From: Elymus sibiricus
Taxonomy: Eukaryota > Streptophyta > Magnoliopsida > Poales > Poaceae
Reading direction: 5' to 3'
Length of the DNA: 64,000 nucleotides
Assembly: GCA_039707655.1 (NCBI GenBank)
Contig: CM077666.1
Span: forward strand, 299,238,166 to 299,302,165
This document shows positions 1 through 12,085 of the stretch, piece by piece (within the stretch, counting starts at the first letter, position 1; the number at the start of each line of letters is the position of its first letter). A program made the translations under genes and the position numbers. The notes under the pieces were generated by a model. It made no database searches. It was not told the origin of the DNA and saw only the letters and a list, made by a program, of their open reading frames with translations.

Positions 1-10
1 AAATTCTTCC

Positions 11-1186
11 TGCTACTTGTAGTCTGCGTTGGTATTTCCCCGAAGAGGAGAGGATGATGCAGTACAGTAGAGATAAGTATTTCCCTCAGTTAAAAACCAA
101 GGTTATCAATCCAGTAGGAGAACCAAGCAAAATTCCGTTAAGCGCACCTGCACACACAAGAGCAAACACTTGCACCCAACGCAAATAAGAGGGTTGTCAA
201 TCCTCTTAGCGGTTATTTGCCAGGATTAAATCTTATAGAGATAAATAGATAAACTAAAATACTAATTAAAATAAAAGTAAATAAATTGCAGCAAGGTATT
301 TTTAGGGTTTTTTATATATGATAAAGTAGACCGAGGGCCATAGTTTTCACTAGAGGTTTCTCTCTCGAACACATAGCAAACGGTGGGTAAACAAATTACT
401 GTTGGGCAATTGATAGAAAAGAAAATAATTATGACGGATTCATGGCAATGATCATGTATATAGGCATCACGTCCGAGACAAGTAGACCGACTCCTGCCTG
501 CATCTACTACTATTACTCCACCCATCGACCGCTATCCAGCATGCATCTAGGGTATTAAGTATGAAACAGAGTAACGCCTTAAGCAAGATGACATGATGTA
601 GACAAAGTAAACTCAAGCAATATGATTAAACCCCATCCTTTTATCCTTAATGGCAACAATACAAATACGTGTCATGTCCCCTTCTGTCACTGGGATTGAG
701 CACCGCAAGATTGAACCCATCACAAAGCACCTCTCCCATTGCAAGACAAATCAATGTAGTAGGCCAAACCAAATCGATAGATCAGAGAGAAATACAAAGC
801 TATAATAATCATGCATAAAAGTATTCAGAGAAGACTCAAATATTTCTCATGAATAATCTGATCATAAACTCACAATTCATCGGATCCCAACAAACAGACC
901 GAAAGAGAATTACATCGGATAGAACTCCAAGAACATCGAGGAGAACATGGTATTGAAGATCAAAGAGAGAGAAGAAGCCATCTAGCTACTAGCTATGGAC
1001 CCGTAGGTCTATGGTAAACTACTCACACATCATCGGAAGGGCAGCAAGGTTGATGTAGAAGCCCTCCATGATCGATTCCCCCTCGAGCAGAGTACCGGAA
1101 AAGGCCTCCAGATGGGATCGCGGAAGAACAGAGGCTTGCGGCGGCGGAAAGGTTTTCTCTTCTGTCTCTCTGTTGGTTTGGGAATA
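11..1186 (-). mobile_element. LTR of family X, distal part
   Basis: On the minus strand this continues the LTR that begins at 30718, interrupted by the 29-kb insertion at 1187-30347. It aligns by eye with the solo LTR at 33930-35501. Shared landmarks are the GATCCCATCTGGAGGCC leader, the CTCGATGTTCTTGGAGTTC stretch and the AAGTAGCA terminus, seen here as TGCTACTTG at 11-19. No coding capacity is visible. The flanking five bases on the two sides (CTTCC at 6-10, TCCCC at 30719-30723) do not match. It may therefore be a terminal LTR of an element extending left of the window rather than a clean solo LTR. Confidence 0.8.
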
Positions 1187-1456
1187 TGATACGTCTCCGT
1201 CGTATCTATAATTTTTGATTGTTTCATGCCATTATCCTACAATTTCCACATACTTTTGGCAACATTTTATATTATTTTTGGGACTAACATATTGATCCAG
1301 TTCCCAGTGCCAGTTCCTGTTTTCTGCTTGGTTTTTGTTTCACAGAAAATCCATACCAAACGAAGTCCAAATGTGATAAAATTTTATGGAGAATTATTTT
1401 GGAATATATGTGATTTTTTGGAGGTGGAATCAATGCAAACGGAGGCCCACAACCTT

Positions 1457-1506
1457 CACAAGGCATCTTGGCGCGACCCCCCCTAGCCGCGTGGTGTTGC
1501 CTTGTG
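1457..1506 (+). promoter_or_regulatory. Inverted repeat upstream of the TATA-like box in the 29-kb element's LTR
   Basis: CACAAGGCA...CGCG (1457-1475) can pair with CGCG...TGCCTTGTG (1488-1506), giving a 4-bp inner and a 9-bp outer stem. TATAT follows at 1554-1558. The copy in the other LTR is at 29091-29145. Confidence 0.6.
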
Positions 1507-2035
1507 GGCACACCGTAAGTCGGTTGGGGCTCTTCTTCGGCCGCAAGGAAGCTTATATCGAGAAAAAAATCGTGTTAAAATTTCAGCGCAATCGGAGTTA
1601 CGTATCTCCGGATATTTAAGAAACGGTGAAAGGCCAGAAAAGAGGGACGCGAAACAGAAGAGAAACAGAGAGAGAGATCCAATCTCGGAGGGGCTCCTCC
1701 CCTCCGGGAGCCATGGCGGCCATGGACTAGAGGGGGAACTCTCCTCCCATCTAGGGGGGAGGCCAAGGAAGAAGAAGAAGGAGGGGGGCTCTCTCCCCCT
1801 CTCTCCCGGTGGCGCCGGAACGCCGCCGGGGCAATCATCGTGACGGCGATCGACACCAACAACTTTGCCGCCGTCAACACCAACTCTCCCCCCCTCTATG
1901 CAGCGGTGTAACACCTCTTCTCCCCGCTGTAATCTCTACTTAAACACGATGTTTAACGCTATATATTATTATCCAATGATATGTGGCAATCCTATGATGT
2001 TTGAGTAGATTCATTTTGTCCTATGGGTTGATTGA

Positions 2036-5000
2036 TGTGACGCCCCTGCTCGACCGTGCACTAATCATACACGCAAATGCACACGATCGAGATCAGAGAC
2101 TCACGGGAAGATATCACAACACAACTCTAAACACAAATAAAAGGCATACAAGTTTATATTACAAGCCAGGGGCCTCGAGGGCTCGAATACATAAGCTCGC
2201 GCACAAGCGTCAGTGGAAACAACGTAATATCTAAGTACAGACATAAAAGGGAAACAAGGATGCCTTAAGAAGGCTAGCATAACAACGACACTGATCGAAA
2301 AGGCGCAGACCTCCTGCCTGGGAGCCTCCGAATCTACTCCTGGTCGTCGGTCTCCACGTAGAAGTAGGCTCCACCGGAAGTGTAGTAGCAGTCGTCGGCG
2401 GTAGCAGCTGGCTCCTGGGATCCATCATCTGGTCACAGCGATCGGGTATGGGGGAAAAGAATAGCAAAGCAACCGTGAGTACTCATCCAAAGTACTCGCA
2501 AGACTGACATCAGAACTATACTAAGTATGCATCAGTATCAAAGGAATGGGGCTATATCTTTGGACTAAACTGCAGAAATGCTGGAATAGAGGGGGAAAGC
2601 CTAGCCTATCGAAGACTAGCATCTTCAGCGGTCTTGCAGCATAAGAAGAGTGTAGATTAGTAACATAACATAAGACATCAAGCATGTTGAATCGAAGCCT
2701 AGAGATCCTTCGTCGACTCCCTACGAGAAAGCGATCCCGGAGCTTCCAATTAATTAAAGTATCCAGTTCAAGTAGTAGTAGATCGGGATACAACACTGAG
2801 CGTCCTGTTACCGTGGACACGGCTATTCGAATAGATAACTTCCCTGCAAGGGTGCACTACTGTTACCCAACACGCTCGATTAACTCTGGCCGGACACACT
2901 TTCCTGGGTCATGCCCGGCCTCGGCTGATCGACACACCGCAGCCCTACTTAGAGCTCAGTAGAGAGGTCCCCGCCGGTCTACATCCTAAGCGCTCAGGGG
3001 TCTTGGGCCATCGCCCTGTGCACTCCGGGTCGTTGTGCGCAAGGTGGATCCAGGCGCCACCTCTGGGGCGCCGATCCGACCCGGCCACAATGCTGAACTG
3101 GACGTCTGACAGAGCTTTCGGCTGATACATACGGCACCGAGGGTCCCATAACCATTATCCCACGTGGTGGTAGTGCGTATAGGCCAGTGGCCAACTCAGA
3201 TCAATACCCAAATCCTTTATTGACTTATTAGGAGCTCGCGTAGACGATCAGTACTCCTGTCGCCCCGTCTCGAGGAAGTGCAACAAGGGCCAGGCCCATC
3301 CCTCTCTAGGGCGGTCTCTGCCTGCCCGGCCGCGCCTCGTAGTTATCTCGCGGTTACCATCCTGGTCAACCCGACTTCACACCTCTCGCGGGTACCCCTC
3401 GGGGTCGACCCGACTTTATTCAGTAAATGTAGTAAAATCCCGATAACTGTGTGTTCAGAACATCAAGGAGGAATCCGAGGAATCACCCTCGTTGGATTCC
3501 TACTCGATGTACCCGTCAGGGCGAACCTGGAGGAATCACCCTCGATGGTATTCACACTTATGGGGTTGCATGACAGAAGCTTCATCGGAGGTGGAAGAAG
3601 AGGAATCACCCTCGGTAATCCATGTCCGACTAGCTGTGCTACAAAGGCATCATCGGGAGTGAGTTAAGAGGTGTCACCCTCGTCACTCGATGGTAGCTCT
3701 GTAGAGTCGAGCAACTTAGGGGGGGTGTGGTGATGTGCTGGTCTCAGCCCGTCGATCACATCGAACGGGGCACTGGAAACTAAGCGGGGCAACTAGGACA
3801 AGGTGGAGGGGGCCACAGATGGATCACTAACCAACCTATACTAAGCAGTTTAGGATGACAGGTAAAGTAACAATAGCAGGTTACAAAAGCAGGTTATGCC
3901 TCAGAATAGGAGCAATCAATTACAGTAGCAAAATCTAATGCAAGCATGAGGGAGAAGGAATAGGCGATATATGAATGATCAAGGGGGTTTTGCTTGCCTG
4001 GAAGCTCTGCTGAAAAGGAAGCAGGGTCGTCGGGGACGTAGTCGATCACAGGGGCAGCGTCTGTCTCGGAGTCTACCGGAGAGAAGAGGGGGAAGAAACA
4101 ATAAATACAAGCAACAATGCAACACAGATGCATGGCACGGCAGTAAGCTATTCGAGGGGCGCCCTAATGCAGTACTACGCAAGTTAGTCGGAGCGGGAAA
4201 CATCTGAAGGTGTTTTACCAGCTCTGGACAATTATCGGACAGATGAAACGGAGGGAAAAGTTCCATGTTCATCATGTTAGAGAGGGCTGACAGGTATGTG
4301 GATAGGATATTCGAATTCTTCATATTTTTCTGATCATTTTTCATATATAAATTATTTTCATCCGAGTTACGGTTTATTTTATATGATTTTTCAAAGTTTT
4401 ATTTATTTTCTATATTTTCTGGAATTTATTTAATTCGAAATATTTTAATAATACATTGCTACGGGCACCCGAAAATGTACCCAGCAGAGTGCAACAGTGG
4501 CTGACATGTGGGCCCAGTCAACTGCACAGTCAGCAGTTGACTGGGTCAACATTGATTGGTCAAAGGTTGACCCGGGCCCACCTGTCAGTGACTAATTAGG
4601 CTAATTATTAATTAATTAATTAATTAACTAATTAATTATTTCTTTTATTTTATTTCATTTTTCTTTTCTGGGCCGGCCCCACTGGGCAGTGGCCCAGGCC
4701 GACCACTGGAGGGTCAACGCGCGCGCGCGCGCACGGCACAGGCCGGCCACGACGCGGCCGACCGGCGAGTAGGGGCAAGCAACGGCGGGTGCGCGCGGCA
4801 GGCGGGGCCGGGTGCGGGCTGCTGCGGGCGAGCGACGGCGGGAGGGGCAGCAGCAGCGGGCAGCAGGCGGCGGAGCAGCAGCTGCGGGGCAGCGGAGCGA
4901 GCGGCGAGCGGCGGGCGAGGCGCGCGGCCAGGGCGCGGGCGGGCGTGCGCTGGGCGGCCAAGGGCGCGGCCACGGGCGACGGCGACCGATCGGGAGAGGA

Positions 5001-5721
5001 GGGCGAAGGCGGACGGGGCTCACCCCGTTGCAGGTGTTCGGGCGGCGAGGCTCGGGGTCGGCCGTCGGGGAGGGAACGAGGAGGCGACGAGGACGGGGCG
5101 GCGAGGTGGCGTCGGGGACGAGCGATGGCGACGGCGTCGGGCGACGGGGGCGGCGACGGGCTCGAGAGAGGGGGGGAATTTAGGTTTAGGGTTCGGGGTG
5201 CGAGGCCATATAGGCCAGGGGGCGGGGGTGGGCCGGTTGGGCCAGCCTGGTGGCCAGCTGGCCGAGGCCCGGGGGGGCTTTTATTTTCTATTTTTGTTTA
5301 TTTTCTCTTACTGCTTTATTTTTTGTTTCTTTTTATTTTCAATTTTATAATTATAAATCCCACTCCTAAGTTAGTGTTATAACCTAACCCACTGCCACAA
5401 AAAGTTTCACTCCCAAGTAAAATAGTTTGATATTTTATAAATTATAAAAGACATTTAATTAATTATCTAAGCCACTGTTTTATTTATTTTAGTGCAATTA
5501 AATATTTTATAAAAATGTGGTTTCTTCACCAATATTTTCTATGAATTATTTGTCACATTTAGAACATTTTAGTTTTGACATTTGAAAACTTTTACTGTTT
5601 GCCTTTATTTTAAATTTGAATTCGAACTGGATTTGAACCAAAGTGAGATTAGCAACAGTAATAATGGTGACAAGGCATCATTAGCATGGGATCACTGTAG
5701 CTTAATTATCCGGGTGTTACA
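2036..5721 (-). repeat. 3' LTR of element A
   Basis: 3686 bp. The small length difference from its partner is visible in the GC-rich block (about 4690-5270), where short segments are gained or lost. Other differences are scattered single bases. The (CG)n run is at 4718-4732, the TTGAC cluster at 4517-4571 and the iterated GAGG...CCTCG motif at 3477-3682. Confidence 0.93.
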
Positions 5722-5735
5722 ATTCTCCTCCTCTA
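5722..5735 (-). other. Polypurine tract of element A
   Basis: On the minus strand the purine-rich AGAGGAGGAGAAT directly precedes the LTR start TGTAACACCC. Confidence 0.7.
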
Positions 5736-5917
5736 AAAGAAATTCTCGTCCCGAGAATTCAAGAGGTAGAAGGGAAAAGGACCGGGGCATTCCGGGAAGT
5801 TCTTCTGGGATTACCCCTTAGAAGTCACGAACGACTGGAACGATTTTAACTCGGCACATTTAATGCCATGCATGAATGTAGAAGCTTATGATAAGAATGA
5901 ACACGATGCTCCCGAAT

Positions 5918-7024
5918 TTAAAATAAAATAGGAGGTGGTATTGAGTTAACAAGAAGAGTACCCTTCACAGTAGCAGGCTGATCTTGAGCTTCATTCAGAT
6001 CAACATGGTAAGCTTGACCACGACTATAAGAAGGTCTGGCATTATTGTTGTGAGGCTGATTGTTACCACGGCCAGCAGAGGGAAGTGCAAGCTGATTCTG
6101 ATTATGAGGGCATTCTCTGGAACGGTGACCTGGACGGCCACACTTGAAGCAGAGCCCATCACTGGGACGGGGAGCAGGAGCTCGAAGCAGTGGAACCTGA
6201 GGTCTTGTCTGCCCCGGCGGTGGAGGAGGTGCAGCTGGATGGTACATGCTATTTGGAATCCAGATACGGCGCTTCTACGATGACGAGCCCGAAGATGAGC
6301 CAATGTCATGGTGACGCTTGATGGCATTCTTGTGTTCCATCTGAGCGGTCTCAACCTGGATAGCCTTGTTCACGAGGGTGGCAAAGTCGGTGAAGTCATG
6401 AACAGCAAGTGCAAGCTTGAGGTCTAGGTGAAGTCCATCACGGAACTTCTCCTGTCTACGAGCATCAGTGGCAATGTCTTCCTCAGCATAGCGAGATAAT
6501 TCAAGGAATTCCCGCTGATAAGCGTCAATAGTTTTATTGCCCTGAGTGAGGTTACGAAACTCTGTTTTCTTCCGGTCCATGATTCCCTGAGGAATGTAGC
6601 GGGCACGGAAAGCAGTCTGAAACTCGATCCAGGTAACGACTGTCCCAGCAGGTAGTGAATGCCTGTGGGTGTCCCACCATTGAGCAGCGGGACCCTTCAA
6701 GAAGTAGGACGCAAAGGTGACGAGGTTGGCAGGAGCGACATTGGCAGATTCCATCTCGAAGAAGATGTCGCGAAGCCAGTCATCAGCATCCAGTGGCTGT
6801 TCAGAGTTGCGGAAAGTAGTAGGGCTGAGACGCACGAACTCCTGCAGAGTTATTGGGACAAGTTGCTGATTCTGAGCATTCTGGTTCTGGTTTGGGAACT
6901 AAGCCATGATTCCAACCATGAACTGGCGGTTCAGCTCAAATTGCTGCATCATAGCTGCCATATAGTCTGGCGGAGGTGGCTGCTCGGGAGCACCACCACG
7001 ACCACGACCACCTAGTCTAACCAT
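5918..7024 (-). pseudogene. gag of element A, two in-frame stops
   Basis: One reading frame from ATG at 7022-7024 is interrupted by stops at 6899-6901 and 6275-6277. The start is Gly/Arg/Pro-rich (MVRLGGRGRGG). The central part is a typical retrotransposon capsid region, with a DDWLRDI motif, GPAAQWWD and a conserved FRARYIP. The C-terminal part has a Pro-rich linker and one CX2CX4HX4C zinc knuckle (CFKCGRPGHRSREC). Gag would form the particle that packages element RNA. No protease or RT follows, so an intact copy would still depend on another element's enzymes. Confidence 0.85.
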
Positions 7025-7276
7025 CCTGCTAAAGATTTTAATAGGGGGTAGTTTAGTAAAAACCACTGGAAGTGTCTGGAGGGAAGCATGATGTAACACA
7101 ACAATGAACAAGTAGTGCAATAGATTCATAACAGTAGTCAATTAAGACATACAGATCCATATACAAGTCGATTACATGCAGAGAGCATAAGTTTAGAAAA
7201 TTAAACAGCTAGACATACTAGGCGACGTGCAGGCACGCGATAGTGAATACAACAACGGGACATAGCAAAGGCTACA

Positions 7277-8044
7277 TCAACGTCGGGGAATACCACGGAA
7301 ACCAGGTAGCTGCAGGTGCGGACGGTGAGTGTCCATAGCAGTAAGGTCCCGCGCTCCGTGATTACTCTGATGCAGAACCCGATCTCGAACTGGGAGGAGA
7401 GGTCCACGTGTGGGTGTGCGACCTCCAACAGCAGGCCAATCAATACCTGCAGGCATCTGAGTCCTGCGCGGGTAAAGGATGTACTCTGGCTGTATCCCTG
7501 CCCGAACAACTGGCAGCAACTGTGTCATAGCCTCGTAGAGACGTGCGCGAGTGGCAAACAACTCGACGGCAAGAGCCCGGGCAGTGCGATCCAGCGCCTG
7601 AGTGCACTGAATTAAAACCTGTGGGTCGTATCGACGTCGCTCATAAGGGGCACAGACAGCTGTGTAGTATCCGGTATCATCTCCAGCAGGGACATATGGG
7701 ATGTATCGGAACTCTGAGTCATCCAAGCGACTATGCTCGGCACGAAGACGTGCGACAGCAGAATGGGCAGCATCATGGACTGCCATATCAATCGTCACGC
7801 CGATACCGTGAAAAGTGTGCAACTTAGTGTCGGAGTCGTCCCGCTGGTCAAAGATACGAACATCGGCATGGTACCGCTCCTGGTTGAACTCGTGGAAATC
7901 CTCGTAAACCATGTACTCGGGGTACCAGCGGTAGCCCAATCTGGTCAGGAGGGAGATCAGGATAGCTAGAAAACCAGTCACATCACGAGCACAAGTCCGA
8001 AGTACAAGCTGAGTCGTGGGACGCGGCGGAAACAAACGATCCAT
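7277..8044 (-). CDS. Accessory protein of element A, unknown function
   Basis: Open frame of 255 codons from the ATG at 8042-8044; an in-frame ATG at 8099-8101 would add 19 residues. It lies between the primer-binding site and gag on the same strand and has no stop. The N-terminal 100 residues show a helix-like start, a GYRWYPEY motif (37-44), a short strand-like RYHADVRIF (57-65), and GIGVT followed by a helix ending AAHSAVARLR (92-101). This order loosely recalls a double-stranded-RNA-binding fold, which is inference only. The C-terminal part is Arg/Pro-rich. It is not a gag, protease or polymerase domain. Confidence 0.6.
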   Translation of the reverse strand: MDRLFPPRPTTQLVLRTCARDVTGFLAILISLLTRLGYRWYPEYMVYEDFHEFNQERYHADVRIFDQRDDSDTKLHTFHGIGVTIDMAVHDAAHSAVARLRAEHSRLDDSEFRYIPYVPAGDDTGYYTAVCAPYERRRYDPQVLIQCTQALDRTARALAVELFATRARLYEAMTQLLPVVRAGIQPEYILYPRRTQMPAGIDWPAVGGRTPTRGPLLPVRDRVLHQSNHGARDLTAMDTHRPHLQLPGFRGIPRR

Positions 8045-8359
8045 CTGAAACAGAGGAAATTTCAAAGTTATCAAATGACTGTGATTGAATTCTTGCATCA
8101 TGCATTAATGAAGTAACTTGCAGATAATCAAAGCTCCGGGTGGACGTGATCACGAGAACCTAGGATCAAAGTTAGTAAAATTTTAACCCGAACAAGAGAG
8201 AGAGTAGAATCCCAGAGTAAGGAAGAGGAATAAAAGATCCTAAGACCACCCATTGGTGACGTGGGCCCGTAAGCCACACAGCCATGTTAGTAAAATAGTT
8301 TTCAAAGTCTAGACTCAACTTCGGCCAAGGAGTTGGAAAGGGGCTTCCTACAGGCAGTC

Positions 8360-8372
8360 GGCTCTGATACCA
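8360..8372 (-). other. Primer-binding site of element A
   Basis: On the minus strand TGGTATCAGAGCC begins three bases after the 5' LTR end. It matches the usual initiator-methionine tRNA primer site of plant LTR elements. Confidence 0.85.
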
Positions 8373-8375
8373 ACT

Positions 8376-11300
8376 TGTGACGCCCCTGCTCGACCGTGCA
8401 CTAATCATACACGCAAATGCACACGATCGAGATCAGAGACTCACGGGAAGATATCACAACACAACTCTAAACAGAAATAAAAGGCATACAAGCTTTATAT
8501 TACAAGCCAGGGGCCTCGAGGGCTCGAATACATAAGCTCGCGCACAAGCGTCAGCGGAAACAACGTAATATCTAAGTACAGACATAAAAGGGAAACAAGG
8601 ATGCCTTAAGAAGGCTAGCATAACAACGACGCTGATCGAAAAGGCGCAGGCCTCCTGTCTGGGAGCCTCCGAATCTACTCCTGGTCGTCGGTCTCCACGT
8701 AGAAGTAGGCTCCACCGAAAGTGTAGTAGCAGTCGTCGGCGGTAGCAACTGGCTCCTGGGATCCGTCATCTGGTCACAGCGATCGGGTATGGGGGAAAAG
8801 AATAGCAAAGCAACCGTGAGTACTCATCCAAAGTACTCGCAAGACTGACATCAGAACTATACTAAGTATGCATCGGTATCAAAGGAATGGGGCTATATCT
8901 TTGGACTAAACTGCAGAAATGCTGGAATAGAGGGGGAAAGCCTAGCCTATCGAAGACTAGCATCTTCAGCGGTCTTGCAGCATAAGAAGAGTGTAGATTA
9001 GTAACATAACATAAGATATCAAGCATGTTGAATCGAAGCCTAGAGATCCTTCGTCGACTCCATACTAGAAAGCGATCCCGGAGCTTCCAATTAATTAAAG
9101 TATCCAGTTCAAGTAGTAGTAGATCGGGATACAACACTGAGCGTCCTGTTACCGTGGACACGGCTATTCAAATAGATAACTTCCCTGCAGGGGTGCACTA
9201 CTGTTACCCAACATGCTCGATTAACTCTGGCCGGACACACTTTCCTGGGTCATGCCCGGCCTCGGCTGATCGACACACCGCAGCCTTACCTAGAGCTCAG
9301 CAGAGAGGTCCCCGCCGGTCTACATCCTAAGCGCTCAGGGGTCTTGGGCCATCGCCCTGTGCACTCCGGGTCGTTGTGCGCAAGGTGGATCTAGGCGCCA
9401 CCTCTGGGGCGCCGATCCGACCCGGCCACAATGCTGAACTGGACGTCTGACAGAGCTTTCGGCTGATACATACGGCGCCGAGGGTCCCATAACCATTATC
9501 CCACGTGGTGGTAGTGCGTATAGGCCAGTGGCCAACTCAGATCAATACCCAAATCCGTTAGTGACTTATTAGGAGCTCGCGGAGACGATCAGTACTCCTG
9601 TCGCCCCGTCTCGAGGAAGTGCAACAAGGGCCAGGCCCATCCCTCTCTAGGGCGGTCTCTGCCTGCCCGGCCGCGCCTCGTAATTATCTCGCGGGTACCA
9701 TCCTGGTCAACCCGACTTCACACCTCTCGCGGGTACCCCTCGGGGTCGACCCGACTTTATTCAGTAAATGTAGTAAAATCCCGGTAACTGTGTGTTCAGA
9801 ACATCAAGGAGGAATCCGAGGAATCACCCTCGTTGGATTCCTACTCGATGTACCCGTCAGGGCGAACCCGGAGGAATCACCCTCGATGGTATTCACACTT
9901 ATGGGGTTGCACAACAGAAGCTTCGTCGGAGGTGGAAGAAGAGGAATCACCCTCGGTAATCCACGTCCGACTAGCTGTGCAACAAAGGCATCATCGGGAG
10001 TGAGTTAAGAGGTGTCACCCTCGTCACTCGATGGTAGCTCTGTAGAGTCGAGCAACTTAGGGGGGGGGTGTGGTGATGTGCTGGTCTCAGCCCGTCGATC
10101 ACATCGAACGGGGCACTGGTAACTAAGCGGGGCAACTAGGACAAGGTGGAGGGGGCCACAGATGGATCACTAACCAACCTATACTAAGCAGTTTAGGATG
10201 ACAGGTAAAGTAACAATAGCAGGTTACAAAAGCAGGTTATGCATCAGAATAGGAGCAATCAATTACAGTAGCAAAATCTAATGCAAGCATGAGGGAGAAG
10301 GAATAGGCGATATAGGAATGATCAAGGGGGTTTTGCTTGCTTGGAAGCTCTGCTGAAAAGGAAGCAGGGTTGTCGGGGACGTAGTCGATCACGGGGGTAG
10401 CGTCGGTCTCGGAGTCTACCGGAGAGAAGAGGGGGAAGAAACAATAAATACAAGCAACAATACAACATAGATGCATGGCACGGCAGTAAGCTATTCGAGG
10501 GGCGCCCTAATGCAGTACTACGCAAGTTAGTCGGAGCGGGAAACATCTGAAGGTGTTTTACCAGCTCCGGACAATTATCGGACAGATGAAACAGAGGGAA
10601 AAGTTCCATGTTCATCATGTTAGAGAGGGCTGACAGGTATGTGGATAGGATATTCGGATTCTTCATATTTTTCTGATCATTTTTCATATATAAATTATTT
10701 TCATCCGAGTTACGGTTTATTTTATATGATTTTTCAAAGTTTTATTCATTTTCTGTATTTTCTGGAATTTATTTAATTCGAAATATTTTAATACTACATT
10801 GCTACGAGCACCCGAAAATGTACCCAGCAGAGTGCAACAGTGGCTGACATGTGGGCCCAGTCAACTGCACAGTCAGGAGTTGACTGGGTCAACATTGACT
10901 GGTCAAAGGTTGACCCGGGCCCACCTGTCAATGACTAATTAGGCTAATTATTAAGTAATTAATTAACTAATTAATTATTTTATTAATTATTTCTTTTATT
11001 TTATTTCATTTTTCTTTTCTGGGCCGGCCCCACTGGGCAGTGGCCCAGGCCGACCACTGGAGGGTCAACGCGCGCGCGCGCACGGCAGAGGCTAACCACG
11101 ACGTGGCCGGCCGGCGAGTAGGGGCGAGCAACGGCGGGTGCGCGCGGCAGGTTCGGCCGGGCGCGGGCTGCTGCGGGCGAGCGACGGCGGGAGGGGCAGC
11201 AGCAGCGGGCAGCAGGCGGCGTGGCTGCAGCGGCAGCAGGCGGCGGAGCTGCAGCTGCGGGGCAGCGGAGCGAGCGGCGGGTGAGGCGCGCGGCCAGGGC

Positions 11301-12085
11301 GCGGGCGGGCGCGCGCTGGGCGGCCAAGGGCGCGGCCACGGGCGATGTCGTACGACGGGGGCGGCGACGGCGACCGATCGGGAGAGGAGGGCGGAGGCGG
11401 ACGGGGCTCACCCCGTTGCAGGGGTTCAGGCGGCGAGGCTCGGGGTCGGCAGTCGGGGAGGGAACGAGGAGGCGACGAGGACGGGGCGGCGAGGTGGCGT
11501 CGGGGACGAGCGACGGCGACGGGCTCGAGAGAGGGGGGGAATTTAGGTTTAGGGTTCGGGGTGCGAGGCCATATAGGCCAGGGGGCGGGCGTGGGCCGGC
11601 TGGGCCGGCCTGGTGGCCAGCTGGCCGAGGCCCAGGGGGGCTTTTATTTTCTATTTTTGTTTATTTTCTCTTACTGCTTTATTTTTTTGTTTCTTTTTAT
11701 TTTCAGTTTTATAATTATAAATCCCACTCCTAAGTTAGTGTTATAACCTAACCCACTGCCACAAAAAGTTTCACTCCCAAATAAAATAGTTTGATATTTT
11801 ATAAATTATAAAAGACATTTAATTAATTGTCTAAGCCAGTGTTTTATTTATTTTAGTGCAATTAAATATTTTATAAAAATGTGGTTTCTTCACCAATATT
11901 TTCTATGAATTATTTGTCACATTTAGAACATTTTAGTTTTGACATTTGAAAACTTTTACTGTTTGCCTTTATTTTAAATTTGAATTCGAACTGGATTTGA
12001 ACCAAAGTGAGATTAGCAACAGTAATAACGGTGACAAGGCATCATTAGCATGGGATCACTGTAGCTTAATTATCCGGGTGTTACA
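8376..12085 (-). repeat. 5' LTR of element A
   Basis: 3710 bp, matching 2036-5721 nearly throughout. From high to low coordinate it contains an AT-rich block, a GC-rich block of about 600 bp with a CG dinucleotide run, a cluster of TTGAC boxes around 10858-10913, and a fourfold iterated GAGG...CCTCG motif starting near 9818. Confidence 0.93.

Larger units (their letters stand above)
2036..12085 (-). mobile_element. Element A: complete non-autonomous gypsy element with gag only
   Basis: The termini are TGTGACGCC and GGGTGTTACA on the plus strand, so the element reads TGTAACACCC...GGGGCGTCACA on the minus strand. Flanks are a perfect ATTGA duplication (2031-2035 and 12086-12090). The LTRs are 3686 and 3710 bp, with a 2654-bp internal region (5722-8375). 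A methionine-tRNA type primer-binding site next to the right LTR and a purine tract next to the left LTR fix the orientation. The internal region encodes an accessory frame and a broken gag, with no pol. It lies in the left LTR of the 29-kb element, so it is the younger insertion. Confidence 0.95.

Noticed and set aside
1..1186. Solo LTR interpretation of the left family X LTR
   Set aside because: The flanking pentamers (CTTCC and TCCCC) do not match and the left flank is only 10 bases long, so solo versus terminal LTR cannot be decided.
1483..1914. Overlapping frames of 100-143 codons on both strands, repeated at 29122-29543
   Set aside because: They fall in the LTR leader of the 29-kb element, are Pro/Arg/Ser-rich and are not conserved as protein between the two LTRs.
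3278..3667. A 129-codon plus-strand frame, repeated at 9619-10008
   Set aside because: Antisense to element A and lying in its LTR across the iterated GAGG...CCTC motif; conserved only because the two LTRs are copies of each other.
4650..5382. Long GC-rich frames on both strands (Arg/Pro/Ala/Gly-rich, up to 197 codons), repeated at 11001-11746
   Set aside because: They lie inside the LTRs of element A, occur in several frames at once and have simple composition; they are by-products of GC richness.
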